Below are positions 36,882-45,035 of a stretch of DNA of 64,000 nucleotides, one piece after another; positions within the stretch are counted from its first letter, which is position 1, and each line of letters starts with the position of its first letter. The DNA is from Alterisphingorhabdus sp051668705 (GTDB lineage: Bacteria > Pseudomonadota > Alphaproteobacteria > Sphingomonadales > Sphingomonadaceae): NCBI RefSeq assembly GCF_051668705.1, contig NZ_CP196351.1, positions 2,356,001 through 2,420,000 on the forward strand. Direction: 5' to 3'. The position numbers were made by a program, and so were the translations under genes. The notes beneath the pieces are model-generated. The model had not been told where the DNA came from, did no database searches, and saw only the letters and a list, made by a program, of their open reading frames with translations.

Positions 36882-38897
36882 ATGTACGTGACTTTGGTAT
36901 CTCTGATGCAACAACTTACAAGAACCTGCCTGTTAATGGCTGGTTTTTTGGCGTTTTTTGCTGCGCCGGCCTATGCGCAATCAGCCGTGCAATATACCAA
37001 TAGCACCGACAGTGCAGTAGGCGGAATTACCAACGTCAATGCATGTAGTGTCGCCGCGGCATTGCAACGCGACTTTATTGTGACCGATGATTTTGTGGTC
37101 GCAGATGTTAACCTTGGTGCTTTGTTAAGCCATGGCGACCGTGACGACGTTGCATTGTTCTTGCGTTCACCAGCAGGAAATATTGTTACCATCAAAGTTT
37201 TGACGGGCGGTGCAGCGGACAATTATAATGTCCTGCTGGATGATCAGGCTGCGGCACCTATTGCTGGCCACACGGCCAATGATACCGCCACTGCTGGCAC
37301 AATAGTGCCGCCCTATCAAAGAACCTTTACACCTGCGAACAGCCTGAATGCGGGTTTTGCTGGCCAAAGTTCTCTGGGCACATGGACATTATTCATATGT
37401 GACTTTGACAATAATGGCGTTGCTGGCGGCGATGGCTCTACCGGCACGTTTTTTCAGGCAGATCTTTTCCTGACCCCTCAGCCGATTACAACGGGCGCTG
37501 ATCTGTCACTTTCCAAAACGGTCAGTAATAACAACCCTCTGGCAGGCAGCAATGTTACCTATACACTGACTGTTGCCAATAACGCTGCTTCACCAGAGAC
37601 AGCCAATGGCATTCAAGTACGCGATATTCTACCTGCTGGCGCAGTTTTTCTTAGTGCATCTGGCACGGGCACTTACAATGATGCAACCGGCATATGGGAC
37701 GTAGGCTCAGTCGCGCCTGGCGGGTCAAGCAGCATAGACATTGTCGTAACGGTCAATGCACCCGCCTCCGCCACTGTTACCAACAATGCAGAGATTATTG
37801 CTGCGTCTACTACTGACCTAGATTCGACAGTCAATAATGGTTCATTTGACGAAGATGATGATGATTCGGTAGCATTCACTGTGCAAGGCACCCGCACCGC
37901 AGGTGTAACACCGACATTGGTTTGTCCTGCAGGATCATCTCTATTCGATTGGGATACGCGCACTTGGGTGGCTGGTAGTTTAGACAATACATTTGCCGTG
38001 GCTGGCCTGGGTGATATTCGCTTTCAATTGACCAATGATGGCACATTTTTGAACAACGCCGCACTTGGCGGTCAATCACCCAATTTACAAACGGTTATCA
38101 ATGGTGGCCAAACAGGGCAGAACCAGATGATCCAATTGAGTGATATGAATAATATCAATGATGTCGCGACGACAACAATCACATTGCCCAGTGCCGTTGA
38201 AGGCGCGCAATTTAGCCTGGCAGATGTCGATCATGGTGCTGGTCAATTTGCCGACCGGGTTCGAGTCACGGGCTTTTTTAACGGCAACCCAGTCAATCCG
38301 GTCCTGACAAATGGCACCGCCAATTTTGTTATCGGCAATGAGGCTTTTGGTGATATCCCCTCTGACAGTGACCAGCCTGACGGTAATCTGGGAATCACTT
38401 TCCAAGGGCCTGTCGATGTCATCACCATTGAATATGGAAATCACAATTTCAACATTCCTGCCAATCCAGGGCAACAGGCAATTACCATTCAAGACTTCAC
38501 GCTTTGCAATCCCGTGACCCAATTGGCCGTCACCAAGATTTCGCAAATCATTTCTGACCCTGTAAACGGAACAAATGACCCCAAAGCCATCCCCGGCGCG
38601 ACCATTCGGTATTGTATCGTTGTCAGCAATACAGGTAGCGGCACCGCCACAGATATTGTTGCTGGCGACGTATTGTTGTCGAATATCAGCTATGTCGCAG
38701 ATTCACTGCAATCAGGCAGCAATTGTTCAGGCACCCTGACTGATGAAGATGATGACGCTAACGATGCAGCAGAGACCGATCCGTTCAGCATATCCTATGA
38801 TCCTGCGGCTTCCCCTCGCGGTACAATCACTGGATTGGCGGACACATTAGGTCCTATCGAGTCGTTCGCGATTATCTTTCAAGCAACCGTCGACTAA
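36882..38897 (+). CDS. secreted P-domain and DUF11-type protein
   Basis: The 671-residue protein has a signal peptide (cleavage near APAYA/QS). A proprotein-convertase P-domain-like beta-sandwich follows (about 75-210), with HGDRDDVALFLRSPAG and LGTWTLFICDFDNNG. Next is a DUF11 Ig-like repeat (about 212-335), a Ca-binding-looking acidic stretch EDDDDS, a middle beta domain (about 350-560), and a second DUF11-like domain to the end. There is no C-terminal membrane anchor or sorting signal. The start may be ATG 36882 or the in-frame ATG 36906. The protein is probably secreted or surface-associated; its role is unknown. It lies between rsmE and gshA. Confidence 0.8.
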   Translation: MYVTLVSLMQQLTRTCLLMAGFLAFFAAPAYAQSAVQYTNSTDSAVGGITNVNACSVAAALQRDFIVTDDFVVADVNLGALLSHGDRDDVALFLRSPAGNIVTIKVLTGGAADNYNVLLDDQAAAPIAGHTANDTATAGTIVPPYQRTFTPANSLNAGFAGQSSLGTWTLFICDFDNNGVAGGDGSTGTFFQADLFLTPQPITTGADLSLSKTVSNNNPLAGSNVTYTLTVANNAASPETANGIQVRDILPAGAVFLSASGTGTYNDATGIWDVGSVAPGGSSSIDIVVTVNAPASATVTNNAEIIAASTTDLDSTVNNGSFDEDDDDSVAFTVQGTRTAGVTPTLVCPAGSSLFDWDTRTWVAGSLDNTFAVAGLGDIRFQLTNDGTFLNNAALGGQSPNLQTVINGGQTGQNQMIQLSDMNNINDVATTTITLPSAVEGAQFSLADVDHGAGQFADRVRVTGFFNGNPVNPVLTNGTANFVIGNEAFGDIPSDSDQPDGNLGITFQGPVDVITIEYGNHNFNIPANPGQQAITIQDFTLCNPVTQLAVTKISQIISDPVNGTNDPKAIPGATIRYCIVVSNTGSGTATDIVAGDVLLSNISYVADSLQSGSNCSGTLTDEDDDANDAAETDPFSISYDPAASPRGTITGLADTLGPIESFAIIFQATVD

Positions 38898-38985
38898 TCC
38901 AGCAATATCTTGATATCACGCTTGTTCTGATCAAATGTGGCAAATATTAAAAATAACTCTGGTTTAACAAAGACACAGAACGTAA

Positions 38986-40383
38986 ATGCGATGGATGAGT
39001 ACGCGAACCCCCGACACATCCGCCAGCCCGACAATTGATAATGTCGCCCAATTAATCCAGCCCATGCAAAGCGGCGAAAAACCCCAGGCCGACTGGCGCA
39101 TTGGCACTGAACATGAAAAGTTCGTCTATTGCAGTGCAGACCATCATGCGCCCAGCTATGATGAAGAAGGCGGCATTCGTGACCTGCTCATGGCATTAAC
39201 GGAATTTGGTTGGGAACCGGTTTATGAAACCGGCAGCGACGGCACGGAAAATGTCATCGCCATGCGCGGCGCTGACGGAACGGTTAGCTTGGAGCCTGCT
39301 GGACAGCTGGAATTATCCGGGGCACCTCTGGAGAACTTGCATCAAACATGCGCAGAAACAGGTCGGCATCTGGAGCAGGTTAAGGCCATTGGCGAGAAGA
39401 CAGGCAAAGGCTTTTTGGGCCTTGGCATGTGGCCAGATAAACGCCGTGACCAACTGTCGGTCATGCCCAAAGGTCGCTATAAGATCATGATGAACCATAT
39501 GCCGAAAGTCGGCAATTTGGGGCTCGACATGATGCTGCGTACATGCACCATCCAGGTCAATCTGGACTATTCAAGCGAAGCCGATATGGCGAAGAAATTC
39601 CGTGTCGGTCTGGCATTGCAGCCACTGGCAACAGCGCTTTTTGCCAATTCGCCATTTACTGAGGGAAAGCCCAATGGCTATCTCTCCTATCGCAGTCATA
39701 TCTGGTCAGATACCGATCCGCAGCGTACAGGAATGCTGCCCTTCGTATTTGATGATGGCTTTGGCTATGAGCGCTATGTTGAATATATGCTCGATGTGCC
39801 GATGTATTTTGTCTACCGAAACGGCCAATATATTGATGCAGCGGGACAGAGCTTTCGCGATTTTCTGGATGGCAAATTGCCAGCGCTGCCCGGTGAAAAA
39901 CCCAGCATGGATGACTGGAACGACCATCTTTCCACTGCCTTTCCTGAAGTGCGCTTAAAATCATTCCTTGAAATGCGCGGCGCCGATGGTGGACCGTGGA
40001 ACCGCATTTGTGCCCTGCCGGCATTCTGGGTCGGTTTGCTCTATGATCAGACTGCGTTGGATGCGGCCTGGGATCTGGTGAAAGATTGGAGCATTGAGGA
40101 GCGACAGGTTTTGCGCGACACCGTTCCAGCAAAAGGTCTGGCCGCTCCGATTGGCAATAACCACAGCCTGCGCGATATTGCGGAAGATGTGTTGGGCATA
40201 GCTTCGGCTGGACTGACCGCACGCAACCGCCTTAACAGCAGCGGCGATAATGAAACCGGTTTCCTTGAACCACTTTATGATATGGTAAGGCGGGGCAAAA
40301 CGTCAGCAGAAGAGCTATTGGCACTATATGAAGGTGAATGGGGTGAAAATACCGCCCCTGTTTATGACAATTTCAGCTTCTGA
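38986..40383 (+). CDS. gshA: glutamate-cysteine ligase (plant/proteobacterial GCS2 type)
   Basis: The 465-residue protein makes gamma-glutamylcysteine, the first step of glutathione synthesis. The ATP-grasp-like family signatures are WRIGTEHEKFVY near the start, LELSGAPLENLHQTC, and the MTLRTCTIQVNLDY-like MMLRTCTIQVNLDY segment. Three in-frame ATGs near the start leave the exact start open (38986 or 38995); no strong ribosome-binding site separates them. It supplies glutathione used by YghU-like proteins in this window. A short terminator follows. Confidence 0.93.
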   Translation: MRWMSTRTPDTSASPTIDNVAQLIQPMQSGEKPQADWRIGTEHEKFVYCSADHHAPSYDEEGGIRDLLMALTEFGWEPVYETGSDGTENVIAMRGADGTVSLEPAGQLELSGAPLENLHQTCAETGRHLEQVKAIGEKTGKGFLGLGMWPDKRRDQLSVMPKGRYKIMMNHMPKVGNLGLDMMLRTCTIQVNLDYSSEADMAKKFRVGLALQPLATALFANSPFTEGKPNGYLSYRSHIWSDTDPQRTGMLPFVFDDGFGYERYVEYMLDVPMYFVYRNGQYIDAAGQSFRDFLDGKLPALPGEKPSMDDWNDHLSTAFPEVRLKSFLEMRGADGGPWNRICALPAFWVGLLYDQTALDAAWDLVKDWSIEERQVLRDTVPAKGLAAPIGNNHSLRDIAEDVLGIASAGLTARNRLNSSGDNETGFLEPLYDMVRRGKTSAEELLALYEGEWGENTAPVYDNFSF

Positions 40384-40405
40384 TGACACCATGGTGAATG
40401 CCACT

Positions 40406-40429
40406 AGAGCGATTCGCTTCCGCTCTTTC
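40406..40429 (+). terminator. short terminator after gshA
   Basis: AGAGCG and CGCTCT pair over a 9-base loop and are followed by TTCT, 23 bases after the gshA stop. Confidence 0.45.
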
Positions 40430-40639
40430 TGTTATATAATTAGCGCTAACATATAATATACGTAATATTACAAATGCCAGACACACCGTAAATGCTAGGG
40501 ATTCCCTCGGCTTGTCGATATTTGTTCACAGGCTACAGCTTTTGCTGTTGATGTCAGCACATGTTTCTGATTTAGACCTTTTAACTTATAGCCCTTTGGA
40601 CAAATCTCCCTCATTCTTTTGTCCTTCGGGTTCGCAGGC
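40430..40639 (+). other. non-coding gap after gshA, possible small RNA region
   Basis: The 311 bases between gshA and the methyltransferase-like gene hold no convincing protein gene. They hold an AT-rich start with TATAAT-like elements and a TTAGCGCTAA palindrome (near 40434-40460), then about 180 bases of mixed sequence running into a strong terminator at 40640-40671. A transcript starting near 40460 would be about 200 bases long. I recognise none of the known house-keeping RNAs in it. Confidence 0.3.
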
Positions 40640-40671
40640 AAAACCCGTCATGTTCATACATGGCGGGTTTT
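40640..40671. terminator. strong bidirectional terminator
   Basis: AAAACCCGTCATG pairs with CATGGCGGGTTTT over a TTCATA loop, with one G-U wobble and T-runs on both strands. It separates gshA (plus) from the methyltransferase-like gene (minus). Confidence 0.85.
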
Positions 40672-40694
40672 GTTTTGCGGGCTATTGCTGTGGC

Positions 40695-42089
40695 TTATTC
40701 GGCAGGCTGCGATGCTTCAGCTTGTAATGCGTCAGACGTCTTTCTGTTACGCTTGAACAGTGATAACAGCTTGTTGATCGCCAAGGGTATAGGGCCATTA
40801 CGATCCATCCATGCTGCATAGGCCTGATAATCCGGGTCAGCCATCAAATGCTTTTCTTCGGTACGCGCTCGCCAATAGTAAATGGCGCTAATCACAGCCA
40901 ATATGGCAGCATTGCGTACGCCTTCTGCCCATGAGCCGCTATTGGTGATAAATGGTAAGCTCGCCAGCCACCAAAATGCGTTTTTCGACAAATAGGCAGG
41001 ATGCTTTGTCCAGCCATAAGGGCCATGGGTCAATATTCCGCGATGGGTGAGATTGGAAAACCGCAATCCAAAAACCATGGTCGCCCAAGCATAGATACCG
41101 GTTAGGAAAACGAGAATAGTGCCCCAAATGATTAGAACTGTCGGACTATTAGCGAACAGATTGGCCCAGCCGGGCGTATCCACTTCATAATGCAATGGGC
41201 GACCATTGCCCATCAATATAAAGGGCGGATAGCACATCAAAGCAGCCAGCCAGCCTGCCAGATAGGGATTGGCTGTCCTGATATGGGCATCAAGTGGCTT
41301 CATTGTCAGCAAATAGCCAACAGTCGCAAAATGGACATCGACCACGAACATGCCGGTAATAAGCGCAAATGCTATGGCCACAGGATTGCCTGCAAGTGTT
41401 GCCAGATCAAGCCGTACAAGCTCACCAAAGCCGCCTGGCACAATGGACACCATGAATGCGAGGAAAAAGCCTTTAACGGCCCAACTGCGGGCATGGTTGG
41501 CGACTTCAGAGCCCTCCCAATCCTTCAAGCCGCATAGCATGGCACCGAAATGCCAGGCACCATCGCGCGGTTTCACCAGATAGCGATCAAGCCAGATGAC
41601 ATAAGGAATAGAGCCGAAAAACAAAAATGGCGCGAAGAAGCTAAAGACTTCCATCGAGAACAGATATTGTCCGTCCCAATACCAACGGCATAATCCGTAA
41701 AGCCCTGCAATAATGCCCCATGTTGCCCATAGGCCCGCCAGTTTAATCTGGCTTGTTTCCATAATATCGGCGATTTTCTTGGGCTTTGCCCAATCAATTC
41801 CGGTTGAGGAGCGACGGTGGACCTTATCAACGATTAACGACCACGCCACCATGGCCAGCCCACAAAACACAACACACAAAAACGCAAAATAGCGGCCATC
41901 GGCCCGTTCTGGCATCACGTCGAAGCCGAAAACCTGTGGCGCAACACCCAGGCCGTTCATTACCATGCCAAAATTGCGCGAAAAGATGATCCAGATAATG
42001 AGCGCGACCAAGCCAGCAAGACCAACCCCATGGCTGACGGCACTTTTGGGCCGCGGATCACTTCTGTTTTTCCCAATTCCAAACATCAT
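40695..42089 (-). CDS. membrane protein with ICMT/PEMT-like methyltransferase C-terminus
   Basis: The 464-residue protein from ATG 42089 has about ten membrane segments. Its last 110 residues carry the isoprenylcysteine/phospholipid methyltransferase pattern GPYGWTKHPAYLSKN followed by an ARTEEKHLM segment, in which the His-Pro and the paired glutamates bind SAM. This predicts methylation of a membrane lipid or prenylated substrate. The long N-terminal membrane region is unusual compared with small ICMT proteins and might be a fused transporter-like or sensor part. The RGF-rich secreted gene lies upstream on the same strand, 145 bases away. Confidence 0.7.
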   Translation of the reverse strand: MMFGIGKNRSDPRPKSAVSHGVGLAGLVALIIWIIFSRNFGMVMNGLGVAPQVFGFDVMPERADGRYFAFLCVVFCGLAMVAWSLIVDKVHRRSSTGIDWAKPKKIADIMETSQIKLAGLWATWGIIAGLYGLCRWYWDGQYLFSMEVFSFFAPFLFFGSIPYVIWLDRYLVKPRDGAWHFGAMLCGLKDWEGSEVANHARSWAVKGFFLAFMVSIVPGGFGELVRLDLATLAGNPVAIAFALITGMFVVDVHFATVGYLLTMKPLDAHIRTANPYLAGWLAALMCYPPFILMGNGRPLHYEVDTPGWANLFANSPTVLIIWGTILVFLTGIYAWATMVFGLRFSNLTHRGILTHGPYGWTKHPAYLSKNAFWWLASLPFITNSGSWAEGVRNAAILAVISAIYYWRARTEEKHLMADPDYQAYAAWMDRNGPIPLAINKLLSLFKRNRKTSDALQAEASQPAE

Positions 42090-42234
42090 TCTATCTTTAA
42101 CCACAAAAGGTAAGCAATCAATGAAAGAGGAGATAGCGCGAATACTGAGCAAACAGGTAGCCAGACACAACTATCGCTGCAAACCATATATGGCTGCGGC
42201 GATAATCATTAACTGCAATTTTCAAACGCTAGGA

Positions 42235-42702
42235 TTAAAACCCTTTATGTTTGAAATTCCCTTTCACATTCACGCCGTGTTGAAATCTCTTGTCGTGAAA
42301 ATCATCATGGTGAAAATCTCTATGGTGGAAGCCATTATTAAAGCCGCTTCGGAAACCATGATGGTGGAAATTGCCTTTAAAGCCTTTTCTGAAACCGCGA
42401 TGGCGGAAGCTCTTGCCACGAAAACCGCGGTTACGGAACCCACGTGATCTAAAACCCCGTGACCTGAAGCCACGCTTAAAGCCGCGTCCCCGGAAGCTGC
42501 GGCCGCGAAAACCGCGTCCTCTAAAGCCACGGCGACCACGCAGTTCTGCTTTGTCCGAAATGGTCGTTGCACCGGTATCAACCGCGATAGAAAATACAGA
42601 TGCCTGTGTTGGAGCCACAGCCATTTGCGTAGCCGCAGAGGCAGATGGTGCCAGTGCCAGAGTTGCGAGTGAGCCAGTTATTGCCAATATGATCTTGTTC
42701 AT
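42235..42702 (-). CDS. secreted Arg/Gly/Phe- and His-rich low-complexity protein
   Basis: The 155-residue protein has a clear signal peptide (MNKIILAITGSLATLALAPSA) and a short spacer. The rest is a low-complexity domain made of RGFR-type units (RGFRGRGFR, SRGFRSRGFR), shifting toward the C-terminus into HHHGF, HHRDFHHDDFH and GNFKHKGF. About a dozen Gly-Phe pairs are present. An AGGAG site precedes the ATG. The composition is very basic and aromatic with a histidine-rich tail, which could bind metals, polyanions or envelope polymers. I recognise no family. It is a standalone gene between DUF3297 and the methyltransferase-like gene. Confidence 0.7.
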   Translation of the reverse strand: MNKIILAITGSLATLALAPSASAATQMAVAPTQASVFSIAVDTGATTISDKAELRGRRGFRGRGFRGRSFRGRGFKRGFRSRGFRSRGFRNRGFRGKSFRHRGFRKGFKGNFHHHGFRSGFNNGFHHRDFHHDDFHDKRFQHGVNVKGNFKHKGF

Positions 42703-42857
42703 AGTATTGATCTCCTGTATTAACAGATGGTTCGCTCCATGCGACCAATTGGTTACAGAAGATCAATGTCTTTAAACGATATCATCAATCGAAAAGGAAT
42801 TTAAAATTGATTTTTACGATTAAATTCAAGTCTATACCATTTTAACTTCGTGGCGAC

Positions 42858-43151
42858 TTAATCCAGTTTTGCAACGGGTGCATCATCGCCCAAATCTTCA
42901 AACCAGGCTTCGACCGGGCCTTTTAGCGTGATTGTCAAAGGGCGGCCTTTACGGTCCAATGTCTTGCCTGCTTGGACCTTAATCCAACCTTCAGAGATGC
43001 AATATTCCTCAACGGTGGTTCTACGCTCACCTTTAAAGCGTATCCCAACGCCACGCGCCAATAGTGCTCCATCATGAAAAGGGCTACCGGGGAAAACCGA
43101 TAAACGGTCAGGGGGCGTATCGCCTGTTGGTGTTTGTGCGTCTTCACTCAT
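42858..43151 (-). CDS. DUF3297 family protein
   Basis: This small soluble protein of 97 residues contains DRLSVFPGSPFHD, GVGIRFKGE, EEYCISEGWIKV and DRKGRPLTITLKGPVE, which are diagnostic of DUF3297. It has no signal peptide. The family is widespread in Proteobacteria but its function is unknown. An inverted repeat sits upstream at 43190-43215. Confidence 0.85.
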   Translation of the reverse strand: MSEDAQTPTGDTPPDRLSVFPGSPFHDGALLARGVGIRFKGERRTTVEEYCISEGWIKVQAGKTLDRKGRPLTITLKGPVEAWFEDLGDDAPVAKLD

Positions 43152-43189
43152 ATCATATTTGCCTCTGCCGATTGATAGCCGAACATATC

Positions 43190-43215
43190 GCGCAATTTCC
43201 TAGAGCAAATTGCGC
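43190..43215. repeat. perfect 9-base inverted repeat upstream of DUF3297
   Basis: GCGCAATTT and AAATTGCGC flank an 8-base loop (CCTAGAGC). It lies between the DUF805 gene stop (43287) and the DUF3297 start (43151), without a T-tract in the minus direction. It could be an operator or mRNA hairpin. Confidence 0.5.
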
Positions 43216-43286
43216 AGTTTTGGGCAAGACTATATCATCACAATCTTAGCTATTGCAGGATTATTATGTGCAAGTGGCTGACTGCT

Positions 43287-43949
43287 CTATGCAAAGACCA
43301 TATCGTAATCCTGCTCAGATTTAGGGTCATCGCCATATTGATTACGGCCTTTTGTGCCCGGCACCCATAAAATGCCAACAAACACTAAAGATACAAGAAA
43401 ACCCAAAAAAGGTATGACCATGCCGATATAAAAGGGGATGAGAAGCCAGCCGCTCATATTAACGTCATGCAGTCGCCTGACGGTCACTGCCAATTGCGGA
43501 ATAAAGCTGCCCAACCACCAGATTATGAGAGCGATAAATCCTGAAGAGGCCATCATTATCGCTGTCAGGCTATCACCAACAAAAGCCTCATCGGCTCCGT
43601 CCCGATCATCAAAAACAAAACTGTCCGGCGCATTCTCATCGGAAGGTGTGTTCGAAGAGCAAAATGGTTCACAGGATCGTTTTTGCTGAACTTGCGTAAA
43701 ATTTGCTTTTCCAAATGATGCATCACCATATGCTGGCTGAATGCTCTGGGGCTGCTCTAAAAAAGCCAGTTGTGCTTGGTCAGCATCATTAACCGCATAC
43801 TCATCGCTTGCCATCAAGGCCGATATCACTGGTAAGCAGCACAATATGAGAACCACAATGTTCAACAATTGAAACAGCCAGTATTCACGGCGGCGGGAAC
43901 GCCCGGAAAATTCGGCATAGCGATAAAATGGCAAGAACATCCAACGCAC
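43287..43949 (-). CDS. DUF805 family membrane protein
   Basis: I place the start at GTG 43949 because GGAGGAG lies six bases upstream of it; the longer frame starts at a TTG without a site. The 220-residue protein opens with the DUF805 signature YAEFSGRSRRREYWLFQ and has four membrane helices, the second pair followed by RRLHDVNMSGW. Between helix 2 and helix 3 is an unusual hydrophilic insertion of about 80 residues (near 60-140), with paired cysteines in SCEPFCSS and acidic residues. DUF805 proteins are inner-membrane proteins of unknown function. Confidence 0.82.
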   Translation of the reverse strand: MRWMFLPFYRYAEFSGRSRRREYWLFQLLNIVVLILCCLPVISALMASDEYAVNDADQAQLAFLEQPQSIQPAYGDASFGKANFTQVQQKRSCEPFCSSNTPSDENAPDSFVFDDRDGADEAFVGDSLTAIMMASSGFIALIIWWLGSFIPQLAVTVRRLHDVNMSGWLLIPFYIGMVIPFLGFLVSLVFVGILWVPGTKGRNQYGDDPKSEQDYDMVFA

Positions 43950-44024
43950 AAATATCTCCTCCACTGCGCATATTCTATGCCGCAATTCTATAAGGAGTAT
44001 TTAACTTCTAAAAAATTTGACCGA

Positions 44025-44969
44025 TCATAAAGTAAAGCAGCTCAGATCATCTGCAACCTCTACAGGGCCATCATAATTTTCAGCTATGGCCGCCATAATA
44101 GCATCCATGTCATTTAATGCGCGTTGCATATGATGTGTGAGAATCAGTTTCTTTGCGCCAGCCAGCTTTGCGACCTCACCCATTGACCGGCCATCGCGGT
44201 GCAAACCTCTGGGCTGTCCATCAGCCATGCTGATAGCATTGTGCATGACCAGCAGGTCGGGCTTTAACCCGCGCATTGCTGTCTCAAAATCTTCACTCAA
44301 AAAGCTCTGATCGCCAGCGAAGACAATTGTCTTGCCGCCAGCTTCAACGATATAAGCAAGCGCTGGGACTGTAAGATGGTGCACCCGCACAGCGCTGACT
44401 TTCAGATCATCGCCATCAAGGATATTTTGAATGCTGCCCGTATCTGTAGAAATTGCTAGCGGTGTTATCTTTGGGAAATCGCTCGCACCGTTCAAATAAG
44501 GCGCCAGATAGCGGAGCATTCCATTAGGCCCGATAGCCGCTTCAGCCAATTCCTCAGGCGAGGGAAACACATCACTGCCTTGCGGACCAGCCAGCATTAA
44601 TGGCTCTGTACGACCCGCAAAACTCCCTGCATTCAGTAATGATGGCAGGCCGCCAACATGATCCCCATGGAAGTGAGTCAGCAAAATCGCGTCATGATCG
44701 GCAAATTGCGCTCCGGCCTCACCATAACGCACAAAACTGCCTGCACCTGCATCAACCAGCAACCGCGCCTTACCATCCAACCAGACCAGATTGCTGGCAC
44801 CCGCGCGATGATCGTCAGCTATCGGCCCCCCGCTGCCCAATATTTGTAAAGCCAATGGGTTTTTATCGCATGCTTTGGCATCAGTCGCTGCTACCAAATC
44901 CTCAGCAGAGGTCGGCGCGGTGCAGGAAGTTAAAGCCAAAAGGCCAGCGAACAGCAGAGTTTTCTTCAT
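44025..44969 (-). CDS. MBL-fold metallo-hydrolase lipoprotein
   Basis: From ATG 44969 the protein (314 residues) has a lipoprotein signal, KKTLLFAGLLALTSC. It then carries a metallo-beta-lactamase fold with the metal motif THFHGDHVGG (about 97-106). Further metal-ligand histidines are expected in VRVHHLTV, AGDQSF (Asp) and LTHHMQR. It is most like periplasmic or outer-membrane-tethered MBL hydrolases of the arylsulfatase/RNase Z branch. The substrate is unknown. A GTG six codons upstream is an alternative start. It precedes typA in the opposite order, separated by 66 bases. Confidence 0.8.
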   Translation of the reverse strand: MKKTLLFAGLLALTSCTAPTSAEDLVAATDAKACDKNPLALQILGSGGPIADDHRAGASNLVWLDGKARLLVDAGAGSFVRYGEAGAQFADHDAILLTHFHGDHVGGLPSLLNAGSFAGRTEPLMLAGPQGSDVFPSPEELAEAAIGPNGMLRYLAPYLNGASDFPKITPLAISTDTGSIQNILDGDDLKVSAVRVHHLTVPALAYIVEAGGKTIVFAGDQSFLSEDFETAMRGLKPDLLVMHNAISMADGQPRGLHRDGRSMGEVAKLAGAKKLILTHHMQRALNDMDAIMAAIAENYDGPVEVADDLSCFTL

Positions 44970-45035
44970 GCGTTGCAGCGTAATCACAACCCATCAAAAA
45001 TACCAGCCGTTAACCGCTAACGAAAAACGTTTTGA

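Noticed and set aside
42371..42775. A plus-strand frame encoding KPRP-like repeats
   Set aside because: It is the antisense image of the RGF-rich gene; the minus-strand reading has a signal peptide and ribosome-binding site.
43190..43215. Terminator of the DUF805 gene
   Set aside because: The inverted repeat has no T-tract in the minus direction and lies 70 bases past the stop, so it is listed as an unassigned inverted repeat instead.
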